In this document: positions 1 through 5,402 of the stretch, one piece after another
How positions within the stretch are numbered: the stretch's first letter is position 1
Layout: each line of letters starts with the position of its first letter
From: an uncultured Acetobacter sp.
GTDB lineage: Bacteria > Pseudomonadota > Alphaproteobacteria > Acetobacterales > Acetobacteraceae
DNA length: 5,721 nt
Direction: 5' to 3'
Assembly: GCA_937900755.1 (NCBI GenBank)
Contig: CALCDN010000021.1
Coordinates: 1 to 5,721, forward strand
Program-made: the position numbers and the translations under genes
Notes under the pieces: generated by a model
The model's input: the letters and a program-made list of their open reading frames with translations, nothing else
Databases searched by the model: none
Told to the model about the DNA's origin: nothing

Positions 1-556
1 ACCCGGACAGGAGCGCCATGCCCCCGCCCACAAGCATGGCCCCCACAAGGCCACCCAGTGCGCCAGAACGCGTTTTACCCGGAGAGATGCGGGGCGCCAG
101 CTTTGGCCCGCCAATCAGCCGCCCGGCCATGTAGGCCGATGTATCGCTCGCCACAACCACGGTGACAACGAACAGAACAGGCCAGAGGCTCTCCTGCCGG
201 AGCCACAGCAAGGCCGTGCCCGCCAGGACAATCACGCACATGACCGCACACAGGGGCGCGCCAAACACGCAGGCACTGATGCAGAACAGAATGAAGGAGC
301 CCCAGTGCCCGGCAGCAGCCGAAAGACCGGCGCAAACAGCCCACAGCACATAAAGCCCGCCGCGCCAGCTACGGACCCGCTGCCCGAACAGGCCCGAAGC
401 CTCCGCCGCCATGCCCCCCATGGCCAAAAGCACCATCAGGGTATAGGCCACCCCGCCAAGGCAGATACAGGCCCCCGCAAACGCAACCATGAACAGGGCG
501 GACAGCACGCGCGGCCGCAGGTCCCGCCACGGGGAGGACTGTCCGGGCCCGCTCAT
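1..556 (-). CDS. cdsA: Phosphatidate cytidylyltransferase (CDP-diglyceride synthase), 3' end outside the window
   Basis: CdsA makes CDP-diacylglycerol from phosphatidic acid and CTP in the inner membrane, the precursor of all major phospholipids. The first 185 codons are in the window and run open to base 1. The N-terminus has a basic patch (RDLRPR, 11-16), then hydrophobic stretches consistent with membrane helices at about 18-55, 69-82, 86-117 and 125-137. The conserved core begins DTSAYMAGRLIGGPKLAPRISPGKT (138-162) and GALGG (165-169), matching the CdsA family. The family's most diagnostic C-terminal signature is beyond the edge, as about 80-100 residues are missing. The ATG at 556 overlaps the uppS stop by four bases (ATGA). 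Where many homologues read KTWEG or KTWAG this one reads KTRSG (161-165). The uppS-cdsA order is widespread in bacteria and supports the assignment. Confidence 0.9.
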   Translation of the reverse strand, partial: MSGPGQSSPWRDLRPRVLSALFMVAFAGACICLGGVAYTLMVLLAMGGMAAEASGLFGQRVRSWRGGLYVLWAVCAGLSAAAGHWGSFILFCISACVFGAPLCAVMCVIVLAGTALLWLRQESLWPVLFVVTVVVASDTSAYMAGRLIGGPKLAPRISPGKTRSGALGGLVGAMLVGGGMALLSG

Positions 557-1293
557 GCCGATGCCACCGGACGGGCGCCAAAACGCCGCTCACGGCGGGC
601 GTAAAGGTCGAGCACCGTTGCAAAATGTCCTTCATTGAAGTCGGGCCAGAACACATCCAGAAAAACAAGTTCCGCATATGCGCTTTGCCAGAGCAGAAAG
701 TTGGAGAGCCGATACTCCCCACTCGTGCGGACCACCACATCGGGGTCGGGCACGCCCGCGGTCCACAAATGGTTGGCAAACAGCGCCTCGTCTATCTGGT
801 CGGGGGTCAGCCAGCCATCGCGCACTTCCTGCGCGACACGCCGCACCGCCTGCATGATATCCCCCCGCCCGCCATAGGACAGGGCCAGCAGAAGGACCAG
901 GCGGGCGTTGTTGCGCGTCATGGCCTCGGCACGGGCCAGCTCTTCACGCATGGATGTATCAAACCGGCTGAGATCGCCAATAAATCGGAGGCACACCCCT
1001 TCGGTGTGTAATTCCTTGACCTTGTGGCGCAGATAATAGCGCAACAGCCCCGTCAGGTCAGAGACTTCCTTGGGCCCACGCGACCAGTTCTCGGAGGAAA
1101 ACGCATAAAGGGTCAGGTAGGGAATACCCCGCTGGATTGCCGCCTTGATACACCGCGCCACAGCGTCCGCCCCGGCCCGGTGCCCGGCCAGGCGAGGTAG
1201 CCCGCGCTCACGCGCCCAGCGCCCGTTGCCATCCATGATAATGGCGACATGCGAGGGGACCACCGCTTTTTTGTCGGCTAACAGGGAAGACAT
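553..1293 (-). CDS. uppS: Isoprenyl transferase, probable (2Z,6E)-undecaprenyl diphosphate synthase
   Basis: UppS adds isopentenyl units in cis to farnesyl diphosphate and makes the C55 lipid carrier for peptidoglycan and other surface polymers. The 246-residue product has standard length. The N-terminal signature HVAIIMDGNGRWA (15-27) contains the catalytic Asp21, followed by RGLPRLAGHRAGADAV (30-45). Further motifs are LYAFSSENWSR (62-72), LALSYGGRGDI (136-146), and the C-terminal RTSGEYRLSNFLLWQ and YAELVF (189-203, 206-211), where Glu208 aligns with the Mg-binding glutamate of the family. The ATG at 1293 has only a distant GGTGGA (12 nt upstream) as a possible ribosome site. The stop overlaps the cdsA start as ATGA. 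The exact product chain length cannot be read from sequence, but the neighbourhood fits undecaprenyl diphosphate. Confidence 0.96.
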   Translation of the reverse strand: MSSLLADKKAVVPSHVAIIMDGNGRWARERGLPRLAGHRAGADAVARCIKAAIQRGIPYLTLYAFSSENWSRGPKEVSDLTGLLRYYLRHKVKELHTEGVCLRFIGDLSRFDTSMREELARAEAMTRNNARLVLLLALSYGGRGDIMQAVRRVAQEVRDGWLTPDQIDEALFANHLWTAGVPDPDVVVRTSGEYRLSNFLLWQSAYAELVFLDVFWPDFNEGHFATVLDLYARRERRFGARPVASA

Positions 1294-1354
1294 AGCAGGA
1301 AAAAATCCACCGTTTCAGTTCAGCGGGGCAAGAGCAGAGCCACCTTGGCAGATC
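1294..1354 (-). other. frr-uppS intergenic region
   Basis: This 61-nt spacer carries no ORF and no strong inverted repeat. On the minus strand it ends with GGTGGA followed by a run of six T residues and the uppS ATG. The T-run has no GC-rich stem in front of it, so it is not read as a terminator. Confidence 0.4.
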
Positions 1355-1918
1355 TCAGACCTGCTTGATTTCCTTTTCTTTTTCGACCAGCATGTCATCA
1401 ACTTTTTTCACATACTGATCAGTCGTTTTCTGAATGGCGTCAGACCATGTCTTGACGTCATCCTGGCTGATATCGCCTTTCTTTTCAAAGCCCTTGGCCT
1501 TGTCCATGCCATCGCGGCGCACGCCGCGCACAGCAATCTTGGCCCCTTCCGCATACCGTGCGGCAGCCTTTGCCAATTCATTGCGCCGCTCTTCGGTCAA
1601 CTGGGGGATGGGCACTCGAATGGTCTGCCCCTCGCCTGCGGGGTTCAGCCCCAGCCCGGCATCACGGATGGCGCGTTCCACAGCGCCAGCCAGAACACGG
1701 TCCCATACCTGCACGGTAATCATGCGTGCTTCGGGCACGGCAATGGAGGCGACCTGCGTAAGCGGCACTTCACCGCCATACGCTTCCACGCGCACGGGTT
1801 CGAGCAGTGCCGGGCTGGCACGCCCCGAGCGCAGGCCCGAAAAGTCGCGGCGCAGGCTTTCCAGTGCGCTATCCATACGGCGCTTGATGTCATCAAGCAG
1901 GTCATTCAAGTCAGACAC
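1355..1918 (-). CDS. frr: Ribosome recycling factor
   Basis: RRF, with EF-G, splits the post-termination ribosome so that subunits can be reused. From the GTG at 1918 the product is 187 residues, close to the usual 185, and begins SDLNDLLDDIKRRMDSAL, as family members do. Visible family features are LRSGRASPALLEPVRVEAYG (29-48), VWDR (71-74), and LTEERRNELAKAAARYAEGA (107-126) followed by VRRD (133-136). The C-terminal helix ends EKEKEIKQV. An in-frame ATG at 1957 would add 13 residues (MTHCLREKTGETA) that do not resemble RRF, and its GGAGG is only one base away. The GTG has GGGAG at 8-nt spacing, so I chose it. A 61-nt gap leads to uppS. The pyrH-frr pairing is common in bacteria and supports the call. 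Confidence 0.96.
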   Translation of the reverse strand: MSDLNDLLDDIKRRMDSALESLRRDFSGLRSGRASPALLEPVRVEAYGGEVPLTQVASIAVPEARMITVQVWDRVLAGAVERAIRDAGLGLNPAGEGQTIRVPIPQLTEERRNELAKAAARYAEGAKIAVRGVRRDGMDKAKGFEKKGDISQDDVKTWSDAIQKTTDQYVKKVDDMLVEKEKEIKQV

Positions 1919-1963
1919 GGCTGTTTCTCCCGTTTTTTCCCGGAGGCAGTGCGTCATACCTCC
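1919..1963 (-). promoter_or_regulatory. frr translation initiation region: Shine-Dalgarno deciding a GTG start, with upstream GGAGG hairpin
   Basis: GGGAG (minus strand, 1931-1927) lies 8 nt before the GTG at 1918 and fixes that codon as the likely frr start. Upstream, a second strong GGAGG (1963-1959) sits one base before an in-frame ATG (1957), too close for normal initiation there. This GGAGG is complementary to CCTCC (1946-1942), so a 5-bp hairpin with a 12-nt loop could hide it. Confidence 0.55.
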
Positions 1964-1980
1964 AACCTAGTTCATTCCGC

Positions 1981-2005
1981 GAGCCGCCTTGACAGACGGC
2001 GGTTC
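1981..2005 (-). repeat. Inverted repeat in the pyrH-frr gap
   Basis: On the minus strand GAACCGCC (2005-1998) can pair with GGCGGCTC (1988-1981) across a 9-nt loop, giving eight positions with one A-C mismatch. It starts 8 nt after the pyrH stop. No T-run follows, so it does not look like an intrinsic terminator. It could be a weak intercistronic hairpin that stabilises or separates messages, or chance in GC-rich DNA. Confidence 0.35.
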
Positions 2006-2013
2006 GCATGGCG

Positions 2014-2751
2014 TCAGGTGGCTTCGATAATGCGCGTAAAAGCGCCCTCGCCCCGCATGACACGGCCGAATGAACCTTCCTCGCCAATATTGAACACAAT
2101 GATCGGCAGCTTGTTCTCACGCGCAAGGCTGATGGCGGCCGCATCCATGACACTCAACTGGTTAGAAAGAACCGTCATGTATGTCAGTTCATCATACCGT
2201 GTGGCGTTGGGGTCGTGCTTGGGGTCGGCTGAATACACACCATCGACCTGCGTACCCTTGAGCAGGATATCACATTCCATTTCCGCGGCCCGCAAGGCCG
2301 CCGCCGTGTCCGTGGTGAAGAAAGGGTTGCCGGTGCCGGCGGCAAAAATAACCACCCGCCCCTTTTCCATATGCCGCACAGCCCTGCGCCGGATATACGG
2401 CTCGGCCACGGACGACATGTGAATGGCGGACATGACCCGCGTTGTTATCAGCTCACGCTCAAGCGCGTTCTGGAGCAGCAGCGCGTTGATAACCGTGGCC
2501 AGCATGCCCGCGTAGTCACCCTGCGCGCGGTCCATGCCCTTGGCGGCAGCCGCCACCCCACGAAAAATGTTGCCGCCACCCACAACAAGGCACACTTCCG
2601 TGCCACTGCGAACAACCTCGGCAACATCCTTGGCAATCCGCTCGACCGTCTTCTGTTCCACTCCAAAGGCGCCCTCACCCATCAGGGCTTCGCCAGACAC
2701 CTTGAGCAAAACACGTTTACGGCTTGGCGTTTCAGCGACAGAAGCAGTCAT
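2014..2751 (-). CDS. pyrH: Uridylate kinase (UMP kinase)
   Basis: PyrH phosphorylates UMP to UDP with ATP, the step that feeds UTP and CTP synthesis. Bacterial enzymes are hexamers of the amino acid kinase fold, generally regulated by GTP and UTP. The 245-residue product has normal length and every expected motif: LLKVSGEAL (15-23) with the phosphate-binding Lys17, the glycine loop VVGGGNIFRG (56-65), MDRAQGDYAGMLATVINA (73-90) in the UMP-binding region with Asp79, AAGTGNPFFTTDTAAALRA (137-155), and KGTQVDGVYSADP (165-177) in the nucleotide-binding part. The ATG at 2751 is the first in frame, and its ribosome site (GAGGG, 3 nt away) is weak. In many bacteria pyrH lies after rpsB-tsf and before frr. 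Here frr follows as usual, but era precedes it. Confidence 0.97.
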   Translation of the reverse strand: MTASVAETPSRKRVLLKVSGEALMGEGAFGVEQKTVERIAKDVAEVVRSGTEVCLVVGGGNIFRGVAAAAKGMDRAQGDYAGMLATVINALLLQNALERELITTRVMSAIHMSSVAEPYIRRRAVRHMEKGRVVIFAAGTGNPFFTTDTAAALRAAEMECDILLKGTQVDGVYSADPKHDPNATRYDELTYMTVLSNQLSVMDAAAISLARENKLPIIVFNIGEEGSFGRVMRGEGAFTRIIEAT

Positions 2752-2872
2752 AGGCCCTCAATCATGCAAAAGTCCGACAAAAAAACAGACCTCCGCCACA
2801 CAGGTGCTGTGGCATGTAAGATCGCTCTCTCTTATCCTCCAAGGCGCATGGCCACAAGCGCCAAGCCACGCT
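2752..2872 (-). other. era-pyrH intergenic region (pyrH leader)
   Basis: This 121-nt non-coding gap is the longest in the window and separates the two conserved gene blocks. On the minus strand it holds, in order, a GGCGC/GCGCC inverted pair near its upstream end, the candidate terminator with its competing hairpin, and about 27 nt leading to the pyrH ATG. GAGGG lies 3 nt before that ATG and is a weak, close ribosome site. TTGTGG followed 15 nt later by GATAAG is the nearest thing to a promoter I found. It is too weak to annotate. Confidence 0.4.
2779..2810 (-). terminator. Candidate intrinsic terminator between era and pyrH
   Basis: Read on the minus strand, CAGCACCT (2809-2802) can pair with AGGTCTG (2792-2786) with one bulged C and a 9-nt loop. 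A run of seven T residues (2785-2779) follows directly. One more A-T pair can extend the stem. This is the stem-plus-U-tract form of a Rho-independent terminator, placed 63 nt after the era stop and before pyrH. The stem is short and has a bulge, so efficiency may be low. A rival hairpin, GCCACA (2813-2808) with TGTGGC (2800-2795), uses overlapping bases. If termination occurs here, pyrH needs a promoter of its own nearby, and I could not identify a convincing one. Confidence 0.45.
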
Positions 2873-3772
2873 TTATGGCACGTCGTCCAGCCCGATCGCG
2901 CGCAGGCGAGCCCGCTCCTCATCCCAGCCCGAACGCTCCTTGACGTTCAAGAACAGGTGGCATGGGCGCTCCAGCAGGCTGGCAAGCTGCTTGCGCGCCC
3001 GCTCGCCTATCATTTTGATCTTCTGCCCGCCATTCCCGATAAGAATGGCTTTGTGCCCGGTACGTCCGACATAAATCGTGACTTCGATCCGCACGGAACC
3101 ATCGGGGCGCTCCTGAAAACTCTCCGTCTCGGCCGTGGTGCCATAGGGCACTTCCTCATGCGTCTGCATAAAAATCTGCTCACGCACCAACTCGGCCGCC
3201 AGCAGGCGGTCGGGCAGGTCGGTCAGGTCATCCTCGGGGTAGAGGTAGGGGCCTTCTGGCAGGCTGGAAGCCAGCTTGTCCAGCAGGTCCTCCACCCCGC
3301 CACCCGTGCGCGCACTGACCATGAACACATGTTCAACAGGCAGTTTTTCGGTAATGGCCGCAGTAAGCGGCAGCAGGGCGGAGGCGGGCACAAGGTCCGT
3401 CTTGTTGAGCACCAGCCATGTGGTGCGCCCGGTCTGCGCCAGACGGGTTATAATGTCCTGCACCGCTTCGGTCAGGCCCGAGCGGGCATCCACCAGCAGA
3501 AGGGTTATGTCCGCATCGTCCGAGCCATTCCATGCCGCGGCAACCATGGCGCGGTCCAGCTTGCGCCGGGGCTTGAAAATTCCTGGCGTATCCACCAGCA
3601 GAATCTGGCTGGTCCCACGCATGAGAATACCCAGCACCCGAAAGCGCGTTGTCTGCGCCTTGGGGGAGACGATGGAAAGCTTGGCGCCCGCCATGCGGTT
3701 AAGCAGTGTTGACTTGCCTGCGTTTGGTGCACCCACCAGCGCAGCAAAGCCACAACGTGTTGTTTGTGTCAT
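2873..3772 (-). CDS. era: GTPase Era, 30S ribosomal subunit assembly factor
   Basis: Era is a GTPase that binds the 3' end of 16S rRNA and helps 30S maturation. With the ATG at 3772 the product is 299 residues, the usual length. All GTPase boxes are visible: P-loop GAPNAGKS (14-21), the G2 region KAQTTRFR (38-45), G3 DTPG (61-64), G4 NKTD (123-126) and G5 SAR (153-155). The C-terminal KH RNA-binding domain carries GNGGQKIKMIG (246-256). The frame stays open upstream to an ATG at 3889, but that 39-residue extension lies inside rnc, is unlike Era N-termini, and is rejected. No close Shine-Dalgarno precedes the ATG at 3772. It lies 10 nt after the rnc stop, so coupling to rnc translation is likely. 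A strong GGAGG sits further up at 3799-3803, inside rnc. The gene ends in TAA and is followed by a possible terminator. Confidence 0.96.
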   Translation of the reverse strand: MTQTTRCGFAALVGAPNAGKSTLLNRMAGAKLSIVSPKAQTTRFRVLGILMRGTSQILLVDTPGIFKPRRKLDRAMVAAAWNGSDDADITLLLVDARSGLTEAVQDIITRLAQTGRTTWLVLNKTDLVPASALLPLTAAITEKLPVEHVFMVSARTGGGVEDLLDKLASSLPEGPYLYPEDDLTDLPDRLLAAELVREQIFMQTHEEVPYGTTAETESFQERPDGSVRIEVTIYVGRTGHKAILIGNGGQKIKMIGERARKQLASLLERPCHLFLNVKERSGWDEERARLRAIGLDDVP

Positions 3773-3782
3773 GCCTGTTGCT

Positions 3783-4523
3783 TCAGCCCTGATGGCTGCC
3801 TCCAAGTTTTTCCAGCAAGGTTGCCGCGGCAGAACTTTCCGCTGCCCGCTTGCTCCCTGCGCATCCTTCGGCCGAACTCCCCCCCGCACTCACCCGCACC
3901 ACAAACAGGGGGGCGTGTGACGGGCCATCGGCTCCTATTGTTTCATAAAACGGCAGGCCCTGCCCGCGCCCCAGCACCCATTCCTGCAAGGCGGTCTTGG
4001 GGTCCTTGGGGGGGAGCGCCTGCGCATCGAGTATCCGCTTCCAGCAGGCGCGCACAATTTCGCGCGCCGGAGCCAGCCCACCATCCAAAAAAACCGCGCC
4101 AAGCACAGCTTCCAGCCCGTCGGCCACCACATTGGCCGCTGTCTGCACACCTGCGCGGGCTTCGTGCTCGGCCACGGACAGGGCATCGCCCATGCCCAGC
4201 TGCTCGGCAATGTCCGCCAGTGTCGTGCGCGACACCAGGTGCGCAAGCCGCGAGCCCAGTGCTCCTTCCTGCTCCCCCGGGTACCGCTCCAGCAACAGTT
4301 CCGCCATGAGCAGGCCCAGAACACGGTCGCCAATAAATTCCAGCCGCTCGTTGGAGCCTGCGCCCTTGGCCTTGTTCCGCCTGCGCCCGCCAGCCTTCTG
4401 GTGGGCGGCGGAACGGTGGGTCAGCGCCTCCTGCAACAAGGAGGGGTTGGCAAACCGGTAGCCCAAACGCTCCTGCAACGCCATGGACGCCAGATATTGC
4501 GGCGTGGGATGGCCTGCACTCAT
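3783..4523 (-). CDS. rnc: Ribonuclease III
   Basis: RNase III cleaves double-stranded RNA and processes rRNA precursors and some mRNAs. The 246-residue product has the two family domains. The endonuclease domain spans about 12-165, with the signature NERLEFIGDRVLGL (58-71) and a second acidic cluster VVADGLEAVLGAVFLDGG (132-149). By alignment to the family the metal ligands should be Glu62, Asp66, Asp135 and Glu138. The dsRNA-binding domain spans about 174-242, from DPKTALQEWV to the AAESSAAATLLEKL helix. Between the HRS motif (36-38) and the signature is a short basic, glycine-rich insert (KAGGRRRNKAKGAG, 43-56) that E. coli RNase III lacks. The start ATG overlaps the lepB stop as TAATG, so no separate ribosome site is needed. 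The stop lies 10 nt before the era ATG, matching the common rnc-era pairing. Confidence 0.96.
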   Translation of the reverse strand: MSAGHPTPQYLASMALQERLGYRFANPSLLQEALTHRSAAHQKAGGRRRNKAKGAGSNERLEFIGDRVLGLLMAELLLERYPGEQEGALGSRLAHLVSRTTLADIAEQLGMGDALSVAEHEARAGVQTAANVVADGLEAVLGAVFLDGGLAPAREIVRACWKRILDAQALPPKDPKTALQEWVLGRGQGLPFYETIGADGPSHAPLFVVRVSAGGSSAEGCAGSKRAAESSAAATLLEKLGGSHQG

Positions 4524-5338
4524 TACATCACGCCCTTGAGCAAGCGGGCCCAGCGGATTTCAGCTGGCCAGTACCAGACCTGCCATATGGGGTGCGCGGC
4601 TTCCACGGAGAAGAAGATGCGCTGCGCCTTGCCCACAAGGTTTTCCATGGGCACAAACCCGAGGTCCTTGGGGCCATCGCCCATAAAGCGGCTGTCCGCG
4701 CTGTCGTCACGGTTATCACCCATGGCAAAAAAGTAGCCTGGCGGCACTACATATTCGGGGGTGTTGTTCTGTTGGCCTTCATTGGTCAGCTTGAGAATGG
4801 CATGCCGGACCTCGCCCTTGTCATCACGCAGGGGCAGTTCCTCGGTGCAGGCTTCGCCTTCCATGGGGGTGCGGGTTTCGTCCTGCGCCACATATGGATG
4901 CGGCTGCGTGCAGGGAACCTGCGCACCATTGAGGTAGAGCTGCCCACCGACAACCTGGATACGATCCCCCGGCAGGCCGATCACCCGCTTGATGTAATCT
5001 ATGGATGTGTCCTTGGTAAAACGGAACACGGCCACATCGCCCCGGTGCGGCTGCCCCGCCCAGACCCGACCGCTGAACAGGTCGGGTGAAAACGGCAGGG
5101 AAAACCGCGAATAGCCGTAGCTGTATTTGGAAACCCAGATGTAGTCCCCCACCTGCAGGGTGGGGATCATGGACCCGGAGGGAATGACAAAGGATTCAAA
5201 CAGGAAGGTACGCACAAACACAACGACGATCACAACCGTCAGGATTGTTCTTACGTACTCCACCACAGCATGTTTCAAGGTAACAGCGTGCTGCGCTCCA
5301 GTTGGAGAAGTCTCCGGTTTACTCATGCGCTGCCCCAT
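4523..5338 (-). CDS. lepB: Signal peptidase I (leader peptidase)
   Basis: LepB is the inner-membrane serine protease that cleaves signal peptides from exported preproteins on the periplasmic side. The 271-residue product has one N-terminal membrane segment (about 31-48, TILTVVIVVVFVRTFLF). It is followed by box B PSGSMIPTL (53-61) with the presumed nucleophile Ser56, box D YIKRVIGLPGDR (115-126) with the presumed general base Lys117, and box E MGDNRDDSADSR (206-217). These are all the family S26 hallmarks of the Ser/Lys dyad enzyme. A single membrane segment, rather than the two of E. coli LepB, is usual for shorter homologues. Cys143 and Cys164 both lie in the periplasmic insert. The ATG at 5338 has GGGAG 3 nt upstream. 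A second ATG at 5326 (Met5), with GGGG 6 nt upstream, is a fair alternative that removes four residues. The stop TAA shares its last A with the rnc ATG, suggesting translational coupling. Confidence 0.96.
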   Translation of the reverse strand: MGQRMSKPETSPTGAQHAVTLKHAVVEYVRTILTVVIVVVFVRTFLFESFVIPSGSMIPTLQVGDYIWVSKYSYGYSRFSLPFSPDLFSGRVWAGQPHRGDVAVFRFTKDTSIDYIKRVIGLPGDRIQVVGGQLYLNGAQVPCTQPHPYVAQDETRTPMEGEACTEELPLRDDKGEVRHAILKLTNEGQQNNTPEYVVPPGYFFAMGDNRDDSADSRFMGDGPKDLGFVPMENLVGKAQRIFFSVEAAHPIWQVWYWPAEIRWARLLKGVM

Positions 5339-5402
5339 CCGCTCCCATAATCATGCCAGAAAAACAAAATCCGCTGGATCAAGCCGTGTGCCGGGGGGGA
5401 TG
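5339..5402 (-). other. acpS-lepB intergenic region
   Basis: This 64-nt gap begins after the acpS TGA with a run of seven C residues on the minus strand (5399-5393), then an AT-rich part with TTTTGTTTTT, and ends in GGGAG, the lepB ribosome site. TTGATC could act as a -35 element, but no -10 hexamer stands at a suitable distance. I see no terminator hairpin, so read-through from acpS into lepB is likely. Confidence 0.4.

Noticed and set aside
1299..1312. T-run (minus strand) before uppS as a terminator
   Set aside because: No GC-rich stem precedes it, and it lies just before the uppS start.
1919..1957. frr start at the ATG at 1957
   Set aside because: Its GGAGG is only one base away and the extra 13 residues do not resemble RRF. 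The GTG at 1918 has a well-spaced GGGAG.
1145..2422. Long plus-strand open frame of about 425 codons across uppS, frr and pyrH
   Set aside because: It runs antisense to three clearly conserved genes, spans their gaps, and shows no recognisable domain. Long antisense frames are common in GC-rich coding DNA.
2534..3712. Long plus-strand open frame of about 392 codons opposite pyrH and era
   Set aside because: It is antisense to two conserved genes, with no domain-like sequence and no ribosome site supporting it. It is best read as a shadow frame.
3773..3889. Era start at the ATG at 3889 (39 extra residues)
   Set aside because: The extension lies within the rnc coding sequence and is not Era-like. 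The family N-terminus fits the ATG at 3772.
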